The notes: generated by a model from the sequence alone, not told the origin. DNA of 57,230 nucleotides from Chitinophagaceae bacterium (GCA_019247775.1 JAFBAN010000084.1:1-57230); one strand, 5' to 3'; counted from the first letter of the stretch, positions 1 to 9,389 are shown. Program-made: numbers and translations.

Positions 1-273
1 TTGCAGCAGGATGCGCTGATGAATTATGTGAACGATTCAGCGCCCATGCATTTCGCTTCGGCAGTGAATGCGCCGGTAACTGCCGTGTACTGTTCAACAA
101 TTCCTGCATTCGGTTTCGGGCCCTTATCTGCTAATAGCCATATCGTGGAGATCCTGCAGCCGCTGGCCTGCCGGCCCTGTGGACTGCATGGGCGAAAAGC
201 CTGTCCGCTGGCGCATTTCAACTGCGCGCGCAAAATAGAGACCGCACAATTGATCCGCACTTTGCCGCGCTAA
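1..273 (+). CDS. Glycosyltransferase family 9 (heptosyltransferase-like), C-terminal part
   Basis: This is the end of a gene that begins left of the window; it is open from base 1 to the TAA at 271-273. The visible 90 residues carry the NDSAPMHFASA stretch typical of the C-terminal nucleotide-sugar binding lobe of family 9 glycosyltransferases, then a GFGPLS segment and a cysteine-rich CRPCGLHGRKACP motif common in the Bacteroidota members. Family members transfer heptose or related sugars from ADP-activated donors to lipopolysaccharide core at the inner face of the cytoplasmic membrane. The exact sugar and acceptor cannot be judged from this fragment. The cca gene follows after 24 bases, and its promoter -33 element lies inside this reading frame. 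Confidence 0.8.
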   Translation: MQQDALMNYVNDSAPMHFASAVNAPVTAVYCSTIPAFGFGPLSANSHIVEILQPLACRPCGLHGRKACPLAHFNCARKIETAQLIRTLPR

Positions 274-292
274 GGCAAAGCCTTTACATTTG
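262..292 (+). promoter_or_regulatory. Bacteroidota-type promoter of cca, very close to the start codon
   Basis: TTG at 262-264 and TACATTTG at 285-292 are separated by 20 bases, matching the TTG-N19/20-TAnnTTTG primary promoter of Bacteroidota. The box ends five bases before the ATG at 298, so transcription would start at or within a few bases of the start codon. That implies a leaderless or almost leaderless message. Confidence 0.6.
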
Positions 293-297
293 CAGCG

Positions 298-1716
298 ATG
301 AAGATCGAATTTTCAGAGACTGAGCTAACTATTTTCGAAAAGATCGGACAGGCCGCGGGAACATTGGGCACACCCTGTTACCTGATCGGCGGTTTTGTGC
401 GCGACAGGATCATCGGCCGGCCTACCAAAGATGCGGATATCGTTTGCCTGGGGGATGGAATAGAACTCGCCCATGCCGTGGCGGACTTATTCCAGCCCAA
501 ACCATCGGTGGCCTATTTCAAAACATTCGGTACGGCGCAACTGAAACTGCCGGGTCTGGAGATCGAATTTGTAGGCGCGCGCAAGGAAAGTTACCGGCAG
601 CACAGCCGCAAGCCTGAAGTGAGTCCCGGTACCATTACCGATGATCAGAATCGCCGCGATTTTACCATCAATGCGCTTGCCGTCAGTCTTAATAAAACCG
701 ATTTCGGCGTTCTGCTCGATCCTTTCAATGGGCTGGCCGATATTGCCGCAAAACGTATCCAGACCCCGCTGGCGCCGGAGCAGACCTTCGACGATGATCC
801 GCTGCGCATGATGCGTGCCATCCGGTTTGCCGCGCAGTTGGGTTTTACGATAGAGCCTGCCACTTTCCGCGCTATCAGCGAGCATGCAAGCCGTATCCAT
901 ATCGTTTCGCAGGAACGCATCAGCGATGAACTGAATAAGATCATGCTATGCGCCAGGCCTTCGGTAGGCTGGGACCTGTTGTTCCGTTCCGGATTGCTGC
1001 AGGTTATTTTTCCACAGCTGGCAGATCTTTATGGCGCAGAATATGTGGACGGCAAAGGGCATAAGGATAATTTTTACCATACCCTGCAGGTGCTCGACAA
1101 TATTGCTTCAAAGACAGACGATCTCTGGTTGCGGTGGGCGGCTTTGCTGCATGATATCGGTAAGCCGGCGACCAAGAAATTCGAGGAAGGACATGGCTGG
1201 ACATTCCATGGCCACGAGGTAGTAGGCGCCAGGATGGTGCCTAAGATATTCACAAGGCTGAAACTTCCGCTCAATGAGAAAATGAAGCTGGTACAGAAAT
1301 TGGTGCTGTTACATCTGCGTCCGATCAGTCTTACCAAAGACAATATCACAGACAGCGCCATCAGGCGGCTGCTGTTCGATGCGGGTGAGGATATCGATTC
1401 GCTGATGATGCTTTGCAATGCCGATATCACCAGCAAGAACGCCGCCAAAGTAAAACGATACCTGCAGAATTTTGAACTGGTGCGGCAGCGGCTGGAAGCG
1501 GTGGAAGAAAAAGACCGGATCAGGAACTGGCAGCCGCCGATCACGGGCGAAATGATCATGCAGAAATTCGGCCTGTCGCCGAGTAAACCGGTGGGCATCA
1601 TCAAAGATGCGATCCGCGAAGCCATCCTGGATGGCGTTATACCAAATGAGTTTGAAGCGGCTTACAGGTTTATGCTCGAGAAAGCAGTTGAGCTGAACTT
1701 GCAGGCAGTTGAATAA
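298..1716 (+). CDS. cca: CCA tRNA nucleotidyltransferase with HD domain
   Basis: A 472-residue protein of the class II poly(A) polymerase/CCA-adding family, which adds or repairs the 3' CCA end of tRNA in the cytoplasm. The head domain (about residues 20-150) has the [10 protein letters not shown] nucleotide-binding motif followed by the metal-binding DAD triad. The RNA-binding region contains [20 protein letters not shown]-terminal HD phosphohydrolase-like domain begins near residue 255 and contains LLHDIGKP and a GHE motif. Family knowledge: HD-containing versions can also carry phosphatase activity. The chosen ATG lies directly behind a strong promoter and gives the expected N-terminus. 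The gene is transcribed alone or with the following reading frame, 89 bases downstream. Confidence 0.93.
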   Translation: MKIEFSETELTIFEKIGQAAGTLGTPCYLIGGFVRDRIIGRPTKDADIVCLGDGIELAHAVADLFQPKPSVAYFKTFGTAQLKLPGLEIEFVGARKESYRQHSRKPEVSPGTITDDQNRRDFTINALAVSLNKTDFGVLLDPFNGLADIAAKRIQTPLAPEQTFDDDPLRMMRAIRFAAQLGFTIEPATFRAISEHASRIHIVSQERISDELNKIMLCARPSVGWDLLFRSGLLQVIFPQLADLYGAEYVDGKGHKDNFYHTLQVLDNIASKTDDLWLRWAALLHDIGKPATKKFEEGHGWTFHGHEVVGARMVPKIFTRLKLPLNEKMKLVQKLVLLHLRPISLTKDNITDSAIRRLLFDAGEDIDSLMMLCNADITSKNAAKVKRYLQNFELVRQRLEAVEEKDRIRNWQPPITGEMIMQKFGLSPSKPVGIIKDAIREAILDGVIPNEFEAAYRFMLEKAVELNLQAVE

Positions 1717-1805
1717 ATTGTATTTTAGACGCTAAGTTTAATGTACCGGGCCGACAGCCCGGCTGTACGATCCGCATTACACGAACAAAAAACAATCATT
1801 CCCGA

Positions 1806-2369
1806 ATGGCTATTCTAAAATTCCGGATCTATCTTGAAGAGGACGACGCAGTTTACAGGGATATCGTGATCAGGCATACGCAGAACTTCCAGGACCTGCA
1901 TTTCACGATACTGAAAGCCTACGAATTCGATTCGAAGCATAAAGCCACTTTCTATCGCAGCAACGATAACTGGCAGCGCGGCCGCGAGATCAGTTTCGAG
2001 AAATACGACAAACCTTATGTGGTGGAACCGCTGATCATGGCGGAGGTTCCGATCGGTACGGAGATCAGGGATACAAACCAGAAATTCGTTTACGAATACG
2101 ATTTTGAAAAACACTGGGTATTTCTTGTTGAGCTGATCAATGTGAGCAAGGAAGAGAGCGCCAAAGTGAGCTATCCGTCCGTGTCGCGGGTGGAGGGTAT
2201 CGGCCCGCAGCAATACGGCACCAAGAGCCTGCTGGGAGATAAGTTTGCCGATATCGAAGAGAAATATGATCTCTCCGAAGCGGCCGAAGGCTTCGGTACC
2301 GAGGGAGAAGGCGGTGAAGACGCCGATGAAGCCGTGGGCGCCGCCGACGAAGGACAGGATGATTTTTAA
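1806..2369 (+). CDS. pRiA4b ORF-3-like domain protein
   Basis: A 187-residue protein whose first ~140 residues fit the plasmid pRiA4b ORF-3-like family (opening FRIYLEEDDAVYRDIVI, then a conserved LHFTILKAYEF segment and an FYRSNDNW motif). The biochemical role of this family is not established. The C-terminal ~35 residues are a low-complexity acidic tail rich in Gly, Glu and Asp. No transposase or plasmid gene lies nearby, so despite the family name there is no sign that this copy is mobile. It sits between two tRNA-processing genes (cca and miaA) and is followed by a clear hairpin terminator. Confidence 0.75.
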   Translation: MAILKFRIYLEEDDAVYRDIVIRHTQNFQDLHFTILKAYEFDSKHKATFYRSNDNWQRGREISFEKYDKPYVVEPLIMAEVPIGTEIRDTNQKFVYEYDFEKHWVFLVELINVSKEESAKVSYPSVSRVEGIGPQQYGTKSLLGDKFADIEEKYDLSEAAEGFGTEGEGGEDADEAVGAADEGQDDF

Positions 2370-2381
2370 AACAGCAGCTAC

Positions 2382-2432
2382 AACGCTTTTATGGTTTTGC
2401 AGAGGAACGGCAAAACCGTAAAAGCGTTTTAC
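2382..2432 (+). terminator. Hairpin terminator after the pRiA4b ORF-3-like gene
   Basis: Bases 2382-2400 and 2410-2428 form a 19-bp stem with a single G-T wobble and a nine-base loop, followed by T-rich sequence. The right arm runs into the region just upstream of miaA. Confidence 0.75.
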
Positions 2433-2442
2433 TTTTAGCACG

Positions 2443-3345
2443 ATGAGCGAACCTACCGTAATTGTTGTTGCAGGTCCCACAGCGGTGGGTAAGACTGGTT
2501 TTGCCATCGGCCTGGCGCAGCATTTCGGCACCGAGATCATTTCGGCCGATTCGCGTCAGTGCTATCGCGAGATGAAGATCGGCGTAGCCAGGCCCTCAGA
2601 CCAGGAACTTGCCGCGGTGAAACATCATTTCATTGCCTCGCATAGTGTAACGGAAGACCTGAATGCCGGCAGCTTTGAAAGATATGCGCTGGAAAGATCG
2701 GAGGAGATCTTTCGGCATCATCCTGTTGTGGTAATGGTTGGGGGAACAGGACTGTACATTAAAGCATTCTGCGAAGGGATCGATCCCATGCCCGAAGTAG
2801 CTGAAACAGTGCGGCAGGAGATCGTTGAAAATTACAAGCGCAACGGACTGGTCTGGCTGCAACGGGAACTGCAGCATAAGGACCCTGCTTTCTGGCAGGT
2901 GGCGGAACAACAGAACCCGCAGCGATTGATGCGGGCCCTTGAAATCCTGAATGCCACCGGCAGTTCCATCCTGCAATACCGGAGCCGCACCAAAGCGGTG
3001 CGTCCATTCCGGATCATTAAGATAGGGCTGGAATTGGCCAAAGAGCGGCTGCATGAGAACATCCATACACGGGTAGACCGGATGATGGAGGACGGATTGC
3101 TGGCAGAAGTGGAAGCACTGCAGCCTTATCGTTCACATAATGGCCTGCAGACCGTGGGTTACCGGGAGCTGTTCGGATACCTTGACGGTCATTGCAGCCT
3201 GGAGCAGGCGGTTGCGGATATCAAAACCAACACCCGCCAGTATGCCAAACGGCAGATGACCTGGTTCAGAAAAGATCCCGAGATCCGCTGGATGGCCCCC
3301 TCGGCGGAGAACCTGTCCCTCGCTGCCGCCCTGGTGCATGCCTGA
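2443..3345 (+). CDS. miaA: tRNA dimethylallyltransferase
   Basis: A 300-residue protein of the expected size that transfers a dimethylallyl group to N6 of adenosine 37 in tRNAs reading codons beginning with U. The P-loop GPTAVGKT is at about residues 10-17. The SADSRQ segment (about residues 33-38) and VGGTGLYIKA (about residues 100-109) are the substrate- and tRNA-binding signatures of the family. The C-terminal Y-A-K-R-Q-x-T-W-F-R segment is also typical. The family normally has V or I after SADSRQ; this copy has C, which is a mild change. A TACTTTTA box (one mismatch to the consensus -7 element) ends five bases before the ATG, as in cca. Confidence 0.95.
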   Translation: MSEPTVIVVAGPTAVGKTGFAIGLAQHFGTEIISADSRQCYREMKIGVARPSDQELAAVKHHFIASHSVTEDLNAGSFERYALERSEEIFRHHPVVVMVGGTGLYIKAFCEGIDPMPEVAETVRQEIVENYKRNGLVWLQRELQHKDPAFWQVAEQQNPQRLMRALEILNATGSSILQYRSRTKAVRPFRIIKIGLELAKERLHENIHTRVDRMMEDGLLAEVEALQPYRSHNGLQTVGYRELFGYLDGHCSLEQAVADIKTNTRQYAKRQMTWFRKDPEIRWMAPSAENLSLAAALVHA

Positions 3346-3446
3346 GTTACCGGTTATCATTTTTGCACCGTATTAATTTTTCCGGGCGCTTAATTCGTGA
3401 TAGATTTAGCATATTGCAGTATTGTTCTGACACTAAATATTCAGCT

Positions 3447-4772
3447 ATGACAAAATGGTTAGGGGCGCTGCCTGCCCTGCTGCTGGCTACAGGCCTGCAG
3501 GCCCAGGCGCCGAAGATTGCATTTGAGAAGTACACCCTGCCCAACGGGCTAACGGTGATCCTGCATCAGGACAGGACGGCGCCGGTGGTTGCCGTTTCGG
3601 CCTTATACCATGTGGGTTCCAAGAATGAGGATACAGCGCATACCGGGTATGCGCATTTTTTCGAGCACCTGATGTTCGAAGGGAGCGATAATATCAAACG
3701 CGGCGAGTTTGATAAGTACACTTCCAATGCCGGCGGTTACAACAATGCCAATACCACGCAGGACAGGACCTATTATTTTGAGCTATTCCCAAGCAACCAG
3801 TATGCACTGGGTCTCTGGCTGGAAAGCGAGCGTATGCTGCATGCCAAGATCGAAGACGCCGGTGTGAATACGCAGAAAGAAGTGGTAAAGGAAGAGAAAA
3901 GACAGCGCATCGATAACCAGCCTTATGGAACCATTATCGGTGAGATCTTCAAAAGAGCGTTCAGGGTGCATCCTTATCGCTGGCAGCCTATCGGCAGCCT
4001 GGAGCATCTGAGCGCAGGTAAACTCGGAGATTTTAAGGATTTCTATCAGACATTCTATGTGCCTAATAATTGTGTACTGAGTATTGCCGGCGATATCGAT
4101 ATCCCGGAAGTGAAGCAGAAGATAGAAGCCTATTTCGGCTCTATTCCCCGCGGCACCCGTCCGATACCGCGCCCATCGGTGGTTGAGCCTCCATTGGGCG
4201 GTGAAGTGCGGGATGTGATCGAAGACAATATCCAGCTTCCTGCCGTGGTAGAAGCTTATCGCTCACCCAAACAGGGCAGCGAGGAATATTATGCATTCAA
4301 TGTGTTATCGACTTTGTTGTCAGGCGGTAATTCATCGCGCATGAACAAAGTGATCGTGGATGAGAAGCAATTGGCCGTACAGGCTGGCGCTTTCAATTTT
4401 GCGCTGGAGGACGCGGGTCTTTTTATCGCGTACGGCATCGCCAATATGCAGGTAAAGCCGGCCGATCTGGAACGTGAGATCGACGCAGTGGTGAATGGCG
4501 TAAAAGAAAACTTAGTTGGCCAAAGGGAATTCGTGAAAGTGCGCAACCAGATCACTACGGATTTCGTGACCCGCAATTCAACAATGGCGGGCATCGCAGA
4601 AACCCTGGCCAATTATGAAGTGTATTTCGGAGACGCGAACCTGATCAATACCGAGATCAACAGGTATAACAAAGTAACCAGGGAAGACCTGCTCAACGTG
4701 GCTAAAAAATACCTGAACAAAGACAATCGTGTGGTGCTTTATTATGTACCGAAAGGCCAGAAAGGCAAGTAG
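3447..4772 (+). CDS. M16 family zinc metallopeptidase, catalytic-type subunit
   Basis: A 441-residue exported protein with a signal peptide (about residues 1-20, ending LQAQ before APK). It has the inverted zinc motif HFFEH at residues 70-74 and the third ligand glutamate E150, 76 residues later, as in insulinase/processing-peptidase-like enzymes. The ATG at 3447 is preferred over upstream in-frame starts because those would overlap miaA and lack a signal sequence. The gene runs directly into a second M16 gene 24 bases downstream. In related two-gene pairs the HxxEH-bearing protein is the active subunit and the partner lacks the motif; this pair fits. Likely periplasmic or envelope-associated. 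Its natural substrates are unknown. Confidence 0.88.
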   Translation: MTKWLGALPALLLATGLQAQAPKIAFEKYTLPNGLTVILHQDRTAPVVAVSALYHVGSKNEDTAHTGYAHFFEHLMFEGSDNIKRGEFDKYTSNAGGYNNANTTQDRTYYFELFPSNQYALGLWLESERMLHAKIEDAGVNTQKEVVKEEKRQRIDNQPYGTIIGEIFKRAFRVHPYRWQPIGSLEHLSAGKLGDFKDFYQTFYVPNNCVLSIAGDIDIPEVKQKIEAYFGSIPRGTRPIPRPSVVEPPLGGEVRDVIEDNIQLPAVVEAYRSPKQGSEEYYAFNVLSTLLSGGNSSRMNKVIVDEKQLAVQAGAFNFALEDAGLFIAYGIANMQVKPADLEREIDAVVNGVKENLVGQREFVKVRNQITTDFVTRNSTMAGIAETLANYEVYFGDANLINTEINRYNKVTREDLLNVAKKYLNKDNRVVLYYVPKGQKGK

Positions 4773-4796
4773 TACTCATTCATTAAACAAAAGAAC

Positions 4797-6845
4797 ATGA
4801 AAAAGATATTTCTTTCGATATTGATCACATTGCCGGTGGCGATGCTGGCGCAGGTAGACCGCAGCAAGGCCCCGACGCCCGGTGCAGCGCCGCTGATCAA
4901 GGTAGCGGAACCGGCCAGTTTTACCCTTGCCAACGGACTGAAAGTATTTGTAGTAACCAATACCAAACTGCCGCGTGTATCGGCCACGCTCACGTTCGAC
5001 CGCGATGGCATTGTGGAAGGCGATAAAGCCGGGATGATGAGCATGGGCGGCGAACTGCTGCGCCGCGGCACTTCCAAAATGAACAAGGCCACGCTGGATG
5101 AGGAGATCGATTATCTCGGCGCCACCATTAACACTTCGGCGCTCAGTGTCAATGCAGTTTCCTTGAAGAATAATTTCCCTAAAGTATTCGGCCTGATGGC
5201 CGATATCGTGTTGCGCCCTTCCTTTCCGGCAGATGAACTGGAAAAGATCCGGAAAACGGAACTATCGGGACTGGCACAGAACAATGAGGATGCGAATGTG
5301 ATCGCCTCCAATGTATCCAATCGCCTGGTGTATGGAAAAGACCACCCGTACGGTGAGGTAGAGACCGAAGAAACCGCAAAGCGTGTAACGGTTGAGGATA
5401 TCCGTAAATTCTACAGCACCTATTGGAAACCGAATATCGCTTACCTGATCTTTGTTGGAGATATCACAGCCGCAGAAGCACGCCAGCTGGCTGAGACGCA
5501 GTTCGGCGGCTGGCAGCGCGGAGTTGTTCCGGGCGCCACGTATCCGATGCCCGCGCCTCCTGCAAAGACCTATATCGCCGTGGTAGACCGGCCGAGTTCA
5601 GTGCAGAGTGTGATCCGGATCATGACGCCGATAGCGCTGAAACCCGGCACGCCGAATGCCATTCCTTCCTCGGTGATGAATAACCTGCTGGGCAATGGAT
5701 CATCCGGCCGCCTGTATAAGAACCTGCGCGAGAAATACGGATTCACATACGGCGCTTATTCGCAGATCCATTCAGACCGGCAGGTTGGTTATTTTATGGC
5801 CAGCACTTCGGTCCGGAATGAAAAAACAGACAGCGCTATCGGGCAGCTCCTGTACGAGTTCAACCGCATGCGTAATGAAATGGTGGCCGCCGATGATATC
5901 AGTCGCACCAAGAATGAAATGAGCGGCAGCTTTGCCCGTTCGCTTGAGACGCCGGCTACCATCGCCAGTTTTGCGCTCAATGTGGCCCGCTATAACCTGC
6001 CTAAAGATTATTACCAGAATTACCTGAAGAACCTGGCAGCCGTTGATGCTGCCGCCGTAAAAGCAATGGCAGATAATTATGTAATGCCCGGCAATATGCA
6101 TATCATCATTGTGGGCAATGCAAAACAGATCGCACCCGGGCTGGAGAAATACGGGGAGGTACGGTATTTCGACGTGTACGGTAATCCCAAAGCCGCACCT
6201 GTAACCAAACAGATGGGTGCGGGCGTTACCGCAGAGAGCATTCTTAATAAAGCGATCGCCGCACAGGGTGGAGAAGCTGCGATGGCAGCGATCAAAGACC
6301 TGTCGATGACGGGAACGGCCAGTGTGATGGGACAATCTTTGGGCTTCAGCCAGCAATATATTCCGCCTTCCGGTTATGTGCAGACGCTGACAGCCGGGGG
6401 AATGGTGGTTGCGAAACAAATGAAGAAGAAGGATGTTTACAAAGTGTCGCAGCAGGGACAGGACGTTCCGCTGGAAGACAAGGAGCGTGAGGAACTCGAT
6501 GAAGGCGCTTCCCTGTTCCTGGAACCTTATTTGCTCAAAAAGGGCTATAAGCTTACCGTAAAAGGTATTGAGCAGGTAGACGGAAAAGATGCTTACGTGC
6601 TCGAAGCGGTATCGCCTAAAGGAATAACGGTGAACCACTACTACGATCTTGCCACCGGTCTGCGGGTAAAAGAATCCAAAACGGAGGAAGGCTCGGCTTC
6701 AACTGCCTATATCAAGGAATATAAAACCTATAACGGGGTGAAGATACCCGTGAAAATGCTGATAGAACAGGGGCCGGTGAAGATCGACTTCAATATTACC
6801 GAAGTGAAAGTGAACCAGGGCCTGAGTCTGGATCAACTGCAATAG
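4797..6845 (+). CDS. M16 family protein lacking the zinc motif, with a C-terminal extension
   Basis: A 682-residue exported protein with a signal peptide (residues 1-19, ending AMLAQ). Residues ~40-460 are two M16 repeats, but the position of HxxEH reads MSMGGELLRRGT (near residues 81-92), so the histidine ligands are missing and this should be a non-catalytic partner of the preceding peptidase. Residues ~470-682 form an extra domain (starting near ILNKAIAAQGGEAAMAAI) that resembles LolA/LppX-like outer-membrane lipoprotein-sorting folds in pattern; this assignment is tentative. The tight spacing to the active subunit suggests a heteromeric enzyme made from one message. The total length is well above the ~450 of a plain M16 subunit. 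Confidence 0.85.
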   Translation: MKKIFLSILITLPVAMLAQVDRSKAPTPGAAPLIKVAEPASFTLANGLKVFVVTNTKLPRVSATLTFDRDGIVEGDKAGMMSMGGELLRRGTSKMNKATLDEEIDYLGATINTSALSVNAVSLKNNFPKVFGLMADIVLRPSFPADELEKIRKTELSGLAQNNEDANVIASNVSNRLVYGKDHPYGEVETEETAKRVTVEDIRKFYSTYWKPNIAYLIFVGDITAAEARQLAETQFGGWQRGVVPGATYPMPAPPAKTYIAVVDRPSSVQSVIRIMTPIALKPGTPNAIPSSVMNNLLGNGSSGRLYKNLREKYGFTYGAYSQIHSDRQVGYFMASTSVRNEKTDSAIGQLLYEFNRMRNEMVAADDISRTKNEMSGSFARSLETPATIASFALNVARYNLPKDYYQNYLKNLAAVDAAAVKAMADNYVMPGNMHIIIVGNAKQIAPGLEKYGEVRYFDVYGNPKAAPVTKQMGAGVTAESILNKAIAAQGGEAAMAAIKDLSMTGTASVMGQSLGFSQQYIPPSGYVQTLTAGGMVVAKQMKKKDVYKVSQQGQDVPLEDKEREELDEGASLFLEPYLLKKGYKLTVKGIEQVDGKDAYVLEAVSPKGITVNHYYDLATGLRVKESKTEEGSASTAYIKEYKTYNGVKIPVKMLIEQGPVKIDFNITEVKVNQGLSLDQLQ

Positions 6846-6859
6846 ACGCTGCGGGTCAG

Positions 6860-6917
6860 CTCTGCTTCTCCCTTTCTCTGCGGTGCAATTTAACCGCAGA
6901 GAAAGGGAGAAGCAGAG
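6860..6917. repeat. Perfect 25-bp inverted repeat, CGCAGAGA-type palindromic element
   Basis: Bases 6860-6884 and 6893-6917 are exact reverse complements separated by eight bases. The arms contain ACCGCAGAGAAA, which recurs in two other intergenic palindromes of this window. It follows the M16 pair and may also act as a terminator, although no long T-run follows on the plus strand. Confidence 0.8.
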
Positions 6918-6938
6918 TTTACGCAGAGGGATAATAAA

Positions 6939-6972
6939 AAACGGGCTGCATCGAAAATGATGCAGCCCGTTT
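6939..6972 (-). terminator. Hairpin terminator of the FadL-like gene
   Basis: A perfect 14-bp stem (6939-6952 with 6959-6972) has a six-base loop. On the minus strand it is followed by a run of six T, which fits a rho-independent terminator for the gene ending at 6996. Confidence 0.8.
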
Positions 6973-6995
6973 CTGTTTCGAACAAAGCCTGATGG

Positions 6996-8531
6996 TTAAA
7001 ACTTAAATCCAACCGACAGCACAATATTTCCCCTGCTGCCGCTCTGCTCGGCGAATGTGTTTGGCTTGTCATTCAGGCGGTATGCGAACTGCACGTCTTT
7101 GTTGAAAGTGTGGGCATAGCTCAGATCGATGAACATGCCATGATCGCGGTAGCCAATGCCGCCGGTAGCCAGGATCCGGTTGGCCTTGAGATTATCGTCG
7201 GCATAAGGGCTGCCGTAATAAGCGCCGCCCAGCCTGAACATCACTGTATGCAGTTTCAGTTCGCCGCCGATCCGGAAATTGATATTCCCTTTATAGGTTT
7301 CCTTGATCACATCGTTGATGGTGGTATAATAGGTTTTCAGGTCCTGGTCTGTTTCTTTATCGGTAGCGGAAAAACGGGCACCGCGGTAGTTCACATATTC
7401 CAGGTCGGCGCTGATAAACGCCCTTTGCCTGCGCGTATCATTCACTTCCCTGAATACATAGCTGATGCTTGCAATGGCGCGCCATGGAGTGACCAGATCA
7501 TATTTTCTTTTGCCTGGATTGTTGCTGTTCAGTTTATCGCTGCTTTCATTGCGGATACCGGCATAGCTTTCCGTGTTTGCCGTGATCGAAGACCTGATCT
7601 GATCATTGAAGGTCATTAACTGGGGCGTATGAAAAGCAAAGCCGAAGCGCCATGACTCCTGCGGCTTGTAAATGAATCCCAGCTTGGCGCCAATTCCCAC
7701 ACCGCGGGAACTAAAGGTTTCGCGGTATTCGAAAGATTTGAACTGGTTGCCGATGTTGGGAGTTGCATCCGTTTCGCTGTAAATAATATCGCGGCTGTAA
7801 CTGATGATGGGGATGGTAAGACTACCGCCCACATAGAGCCTGTCTTCCATATTACCCGCCAGTCCCAACGCGATCTCATGATATCCGCCCCGGGTAGTAG
7901 CATCGTAGGATTGATTAACGCCGGTAGAAATAGGCACAAGGCTCTGGTATCCCGCCACAGAACCGCCGGGTCCGCTGATCGTATCGATCAGATAAGTCCT
8001 GAAAGCAAGCGAAGACCCGAAAATATAATTACTCAACGCGGCGTTGGTATCTGCCCGGTCCCTGGTCAGCTCTTCGAGGTATTGCTCGGTGAAAGAGCTG
8101 AAATTGTTGAATCCTTTGAACTGGATATGGTTGTTGTAATTGGCCAGCTGGTTAACGGAGATCGCGAACGCGCTGCTGGTCCATTTGCTGTTCTTGTTCT
8201 GGTTGATGCCGCCGAAAATAACGCCGGTGGCGCCCAGGTTGAAATTGTCCTTGCTATTGGCAGTATCGGTGCCGCGATAGCTGAGCTTGTTCCTGTTCAG
8301 AGCGAAGCCGGGCGTGAGCACAAATTCGCGGGTCTTGAACAGGCCGATGCCCGCAGGATTAACATGATTGGCGGTGATCTCACCACCAAGTGAACCCATC
8401 ACACCGCCGGTAGCCATATTGCGCGCTGTACCATTCTGGGTGAACCAGGCGGTGCGCAGTGCTTCGTCGGGCGACTGTGCGGCAAGTCCGCTGCAGATGA
8501 AGCAGGTTATATAGAGCAAATATCTTTTCAT
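6996..8531 (-). CDS. FadL/OmpP1-like outer membrane transport protein
   Basis: A 511-residue exported protein with a signal peptide (about residues 1-18, ending GLAAQ). The mature N-terminus has the FadL-family pattern with TGG, then NPAGIGLFKTREFVLTPGF, in which the family plug/hatch region leads into the barrel. The remainder alternates polar and hydrophobic residues as in a beta-barrel, and the protein ends in GFKF with the terminal aromatic residue expected by the BAM complex. FadL relatives pass long-chain fatty acids or other hydrophobic molecules across the outer membrane; the ligand here is unknown. It is separated by 81 bases from a lipoprotein gene on the same strand. Confidence 0.8.
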   Translation of the reverse strand: MKRYLLYITCFICSGLAAQSPDEALRTAWFTQNGTARNMATGGVMGSLGGEITANHVNPAGIGLFKTREFVLTPGFALNRNKLSYRGTDTANSKDNFNLGATGVIFGGINQNKNSKWTSSAFAISVNQLANYNNHIQFKGFNNFSSFTEQYLEELTRDRADTNAALSNYIFGSSLAFRTYLIDTISGPGGSVAGYQSLVPISTGVNQSYDATTRGGYHEIALGLAGNMEDRLYVGGSLTIPIISYSRDIIYSETDATPNIGNQFKSFEYRETFSSRGVGIGAKLGFIYKPQESWRFGFAFHTPQLMTFNDQIRSSITANTESYAGIRNESSDKLNSNNPGKRKYDLVTPWRAIASISYVFREVNDTRRQRAFISADLEYVNYRGARFSATDKETDQDLKTYYTTINDVIKETYKGNINFRIGGELKLHTVMFRLGGAYYGSPYADDNLKANRILATGGIGYRDHGMFIDLSYAHTFNKDVQFAYRLNDKPNTFAEQSGSRGNIVLSVGFKF

Positions 8532-8612
8532 ACAAACAGGTTTGGATATGAGTATAGCTGCGAAGCTTTTTTTTACGCTTCGGATGATCCGTTTAAGTGC
8601 ATTATGGATAGA

Positions 8613-9389
8613 TTAGCCCCTGCCGCCACGGCCAGTGCTTGTACTGGAACCGGTGCTGCTGTACCCGCCGCTGTGTCCGCCGGCACTGCTGCTGGTGGAT
8701 GGTGTTGTATTGGAGCTGTTGGTCGGGGTCGGAGTAGTGCTGAACGTACGCGCCGGCCGGTCGAAACTGCTGCCTGAATTATTATTGGCCGATGAGGACG
8801 AGCCGCTGCTGAATACGCGTTTAAGCAGACTGCCGAAATTGCTGGTATTGCTGGTGGAAATGAACGCGCCGCTTTTTGGATCCTTGTAGCCGTAATTGCT
8901 GTTGTTATAGCTCTTGTTGCGATATGCGCTGATATTGCTGCCGCTGGTAGATCCGCCTGCGTATTTTGGCGAACTGTATGCGATGATGGTATGATAAGGC
9001 ATGCTCCATCCATAACCGCCGTAGCTGCTGTATGGCGAGCCGATATAACCGGCATTGCGCTCGTAGCAGAAACTATAAGGCCTGTAGCTGGAGTAGTTGT
9101 TGTAATTGCTGAAATCATACCTGCTGTCGTACCAGTAATCATAATCGTCCAGCGAACTCCAGCGACTGTGATTGGCCACTTTCATCCGCAGGTAACGATC
9201 ATCCTGGCTGCTGATGTATTCCTGATAAGCCGCCTGGTCCTGCTTGCGTACTTCATCTTCTTTGGCCGCCGCTATTTCCCGGCCGGGTGAATAATATACA
9301 TCGTCAGGCGTTTGACCTGATTTAAATGCCGTGGAACAACTGGAAAGAAAGGTGATGCCGAGAACCGAGAGGAGTAGAGCAGGTTTCAT
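8613..9389 (-). CDS. Lipoprotein with tyrosine-rich middle and Ser/Thr/Gly tail
   Basis: A 258-residue predicted lipoprotein: residues 1-18 are a signal with lipobox LSSC. A charged segment (about 30-60, rich in K, E, D and Q) is followed by a region rich in Y, S, N and W (about 75-150) and then a long low-complexity Ser/Thr/Gly/Asn tail ending in GRGGRG. No enzymatic motif is visible. The composition suggests a surface or periplasmic structural protein that is largely disordered. The function is not recognised. It is upstream of the FadL-like gene on the same strand and divergent from proS. Confidence 0.7.
   Translation of the reverse strand: MKPALLLSVLGITFLSSCSTAFKSGQTPDDVYYSPGREIAAAKEDEVRKQDQAAYQEYISSQDDRYLRMKVANHSRWSSLDDYDYWYDSRYDFSNYNNYSSYRPYSFCYERNAGYIGSPYSSYGGYGWSMPYHTIIAYSSPKYAGGSTSGSNISAYRNKSYNNSNYGYKDPKSGAFISTSNTSNFGSLLKRVFSSGSSSSANNNSGSSFDRPARTFSTTPTPTNSSNTTPSTSSSAGGHSGGYSSTGSSTSTGRGGRG

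Noticed and set aside
1750..1790. CCGGGC-CGACA-GCCCGG hairpin after cca as a terminator
   Set aside because: The stem is only six pairs and no T-run follows, so it is not convincing.
1806..2369. The pRiA4b ORF-3-like gene as part of a mobile element
   Set aside because: There is no transposase, terminal repeat or target duplication near it, and it sits between housekeeping genes.
1815..2540. A 241-codon minus-strand reading frame over the pRiA4b-like gene and the miaA start
   Set aside because: It crosses a terminator and two supported plus-strand genes, and no family pattern is seen.
5772..6638. A 288-codon reading frame on the minus strand inside the second M16 gene
   Set aside because: It lies entirely opposite a well-supported gene, has no recognisable domain and its composition (many H, R, C, I) is that of an antisense shadow.
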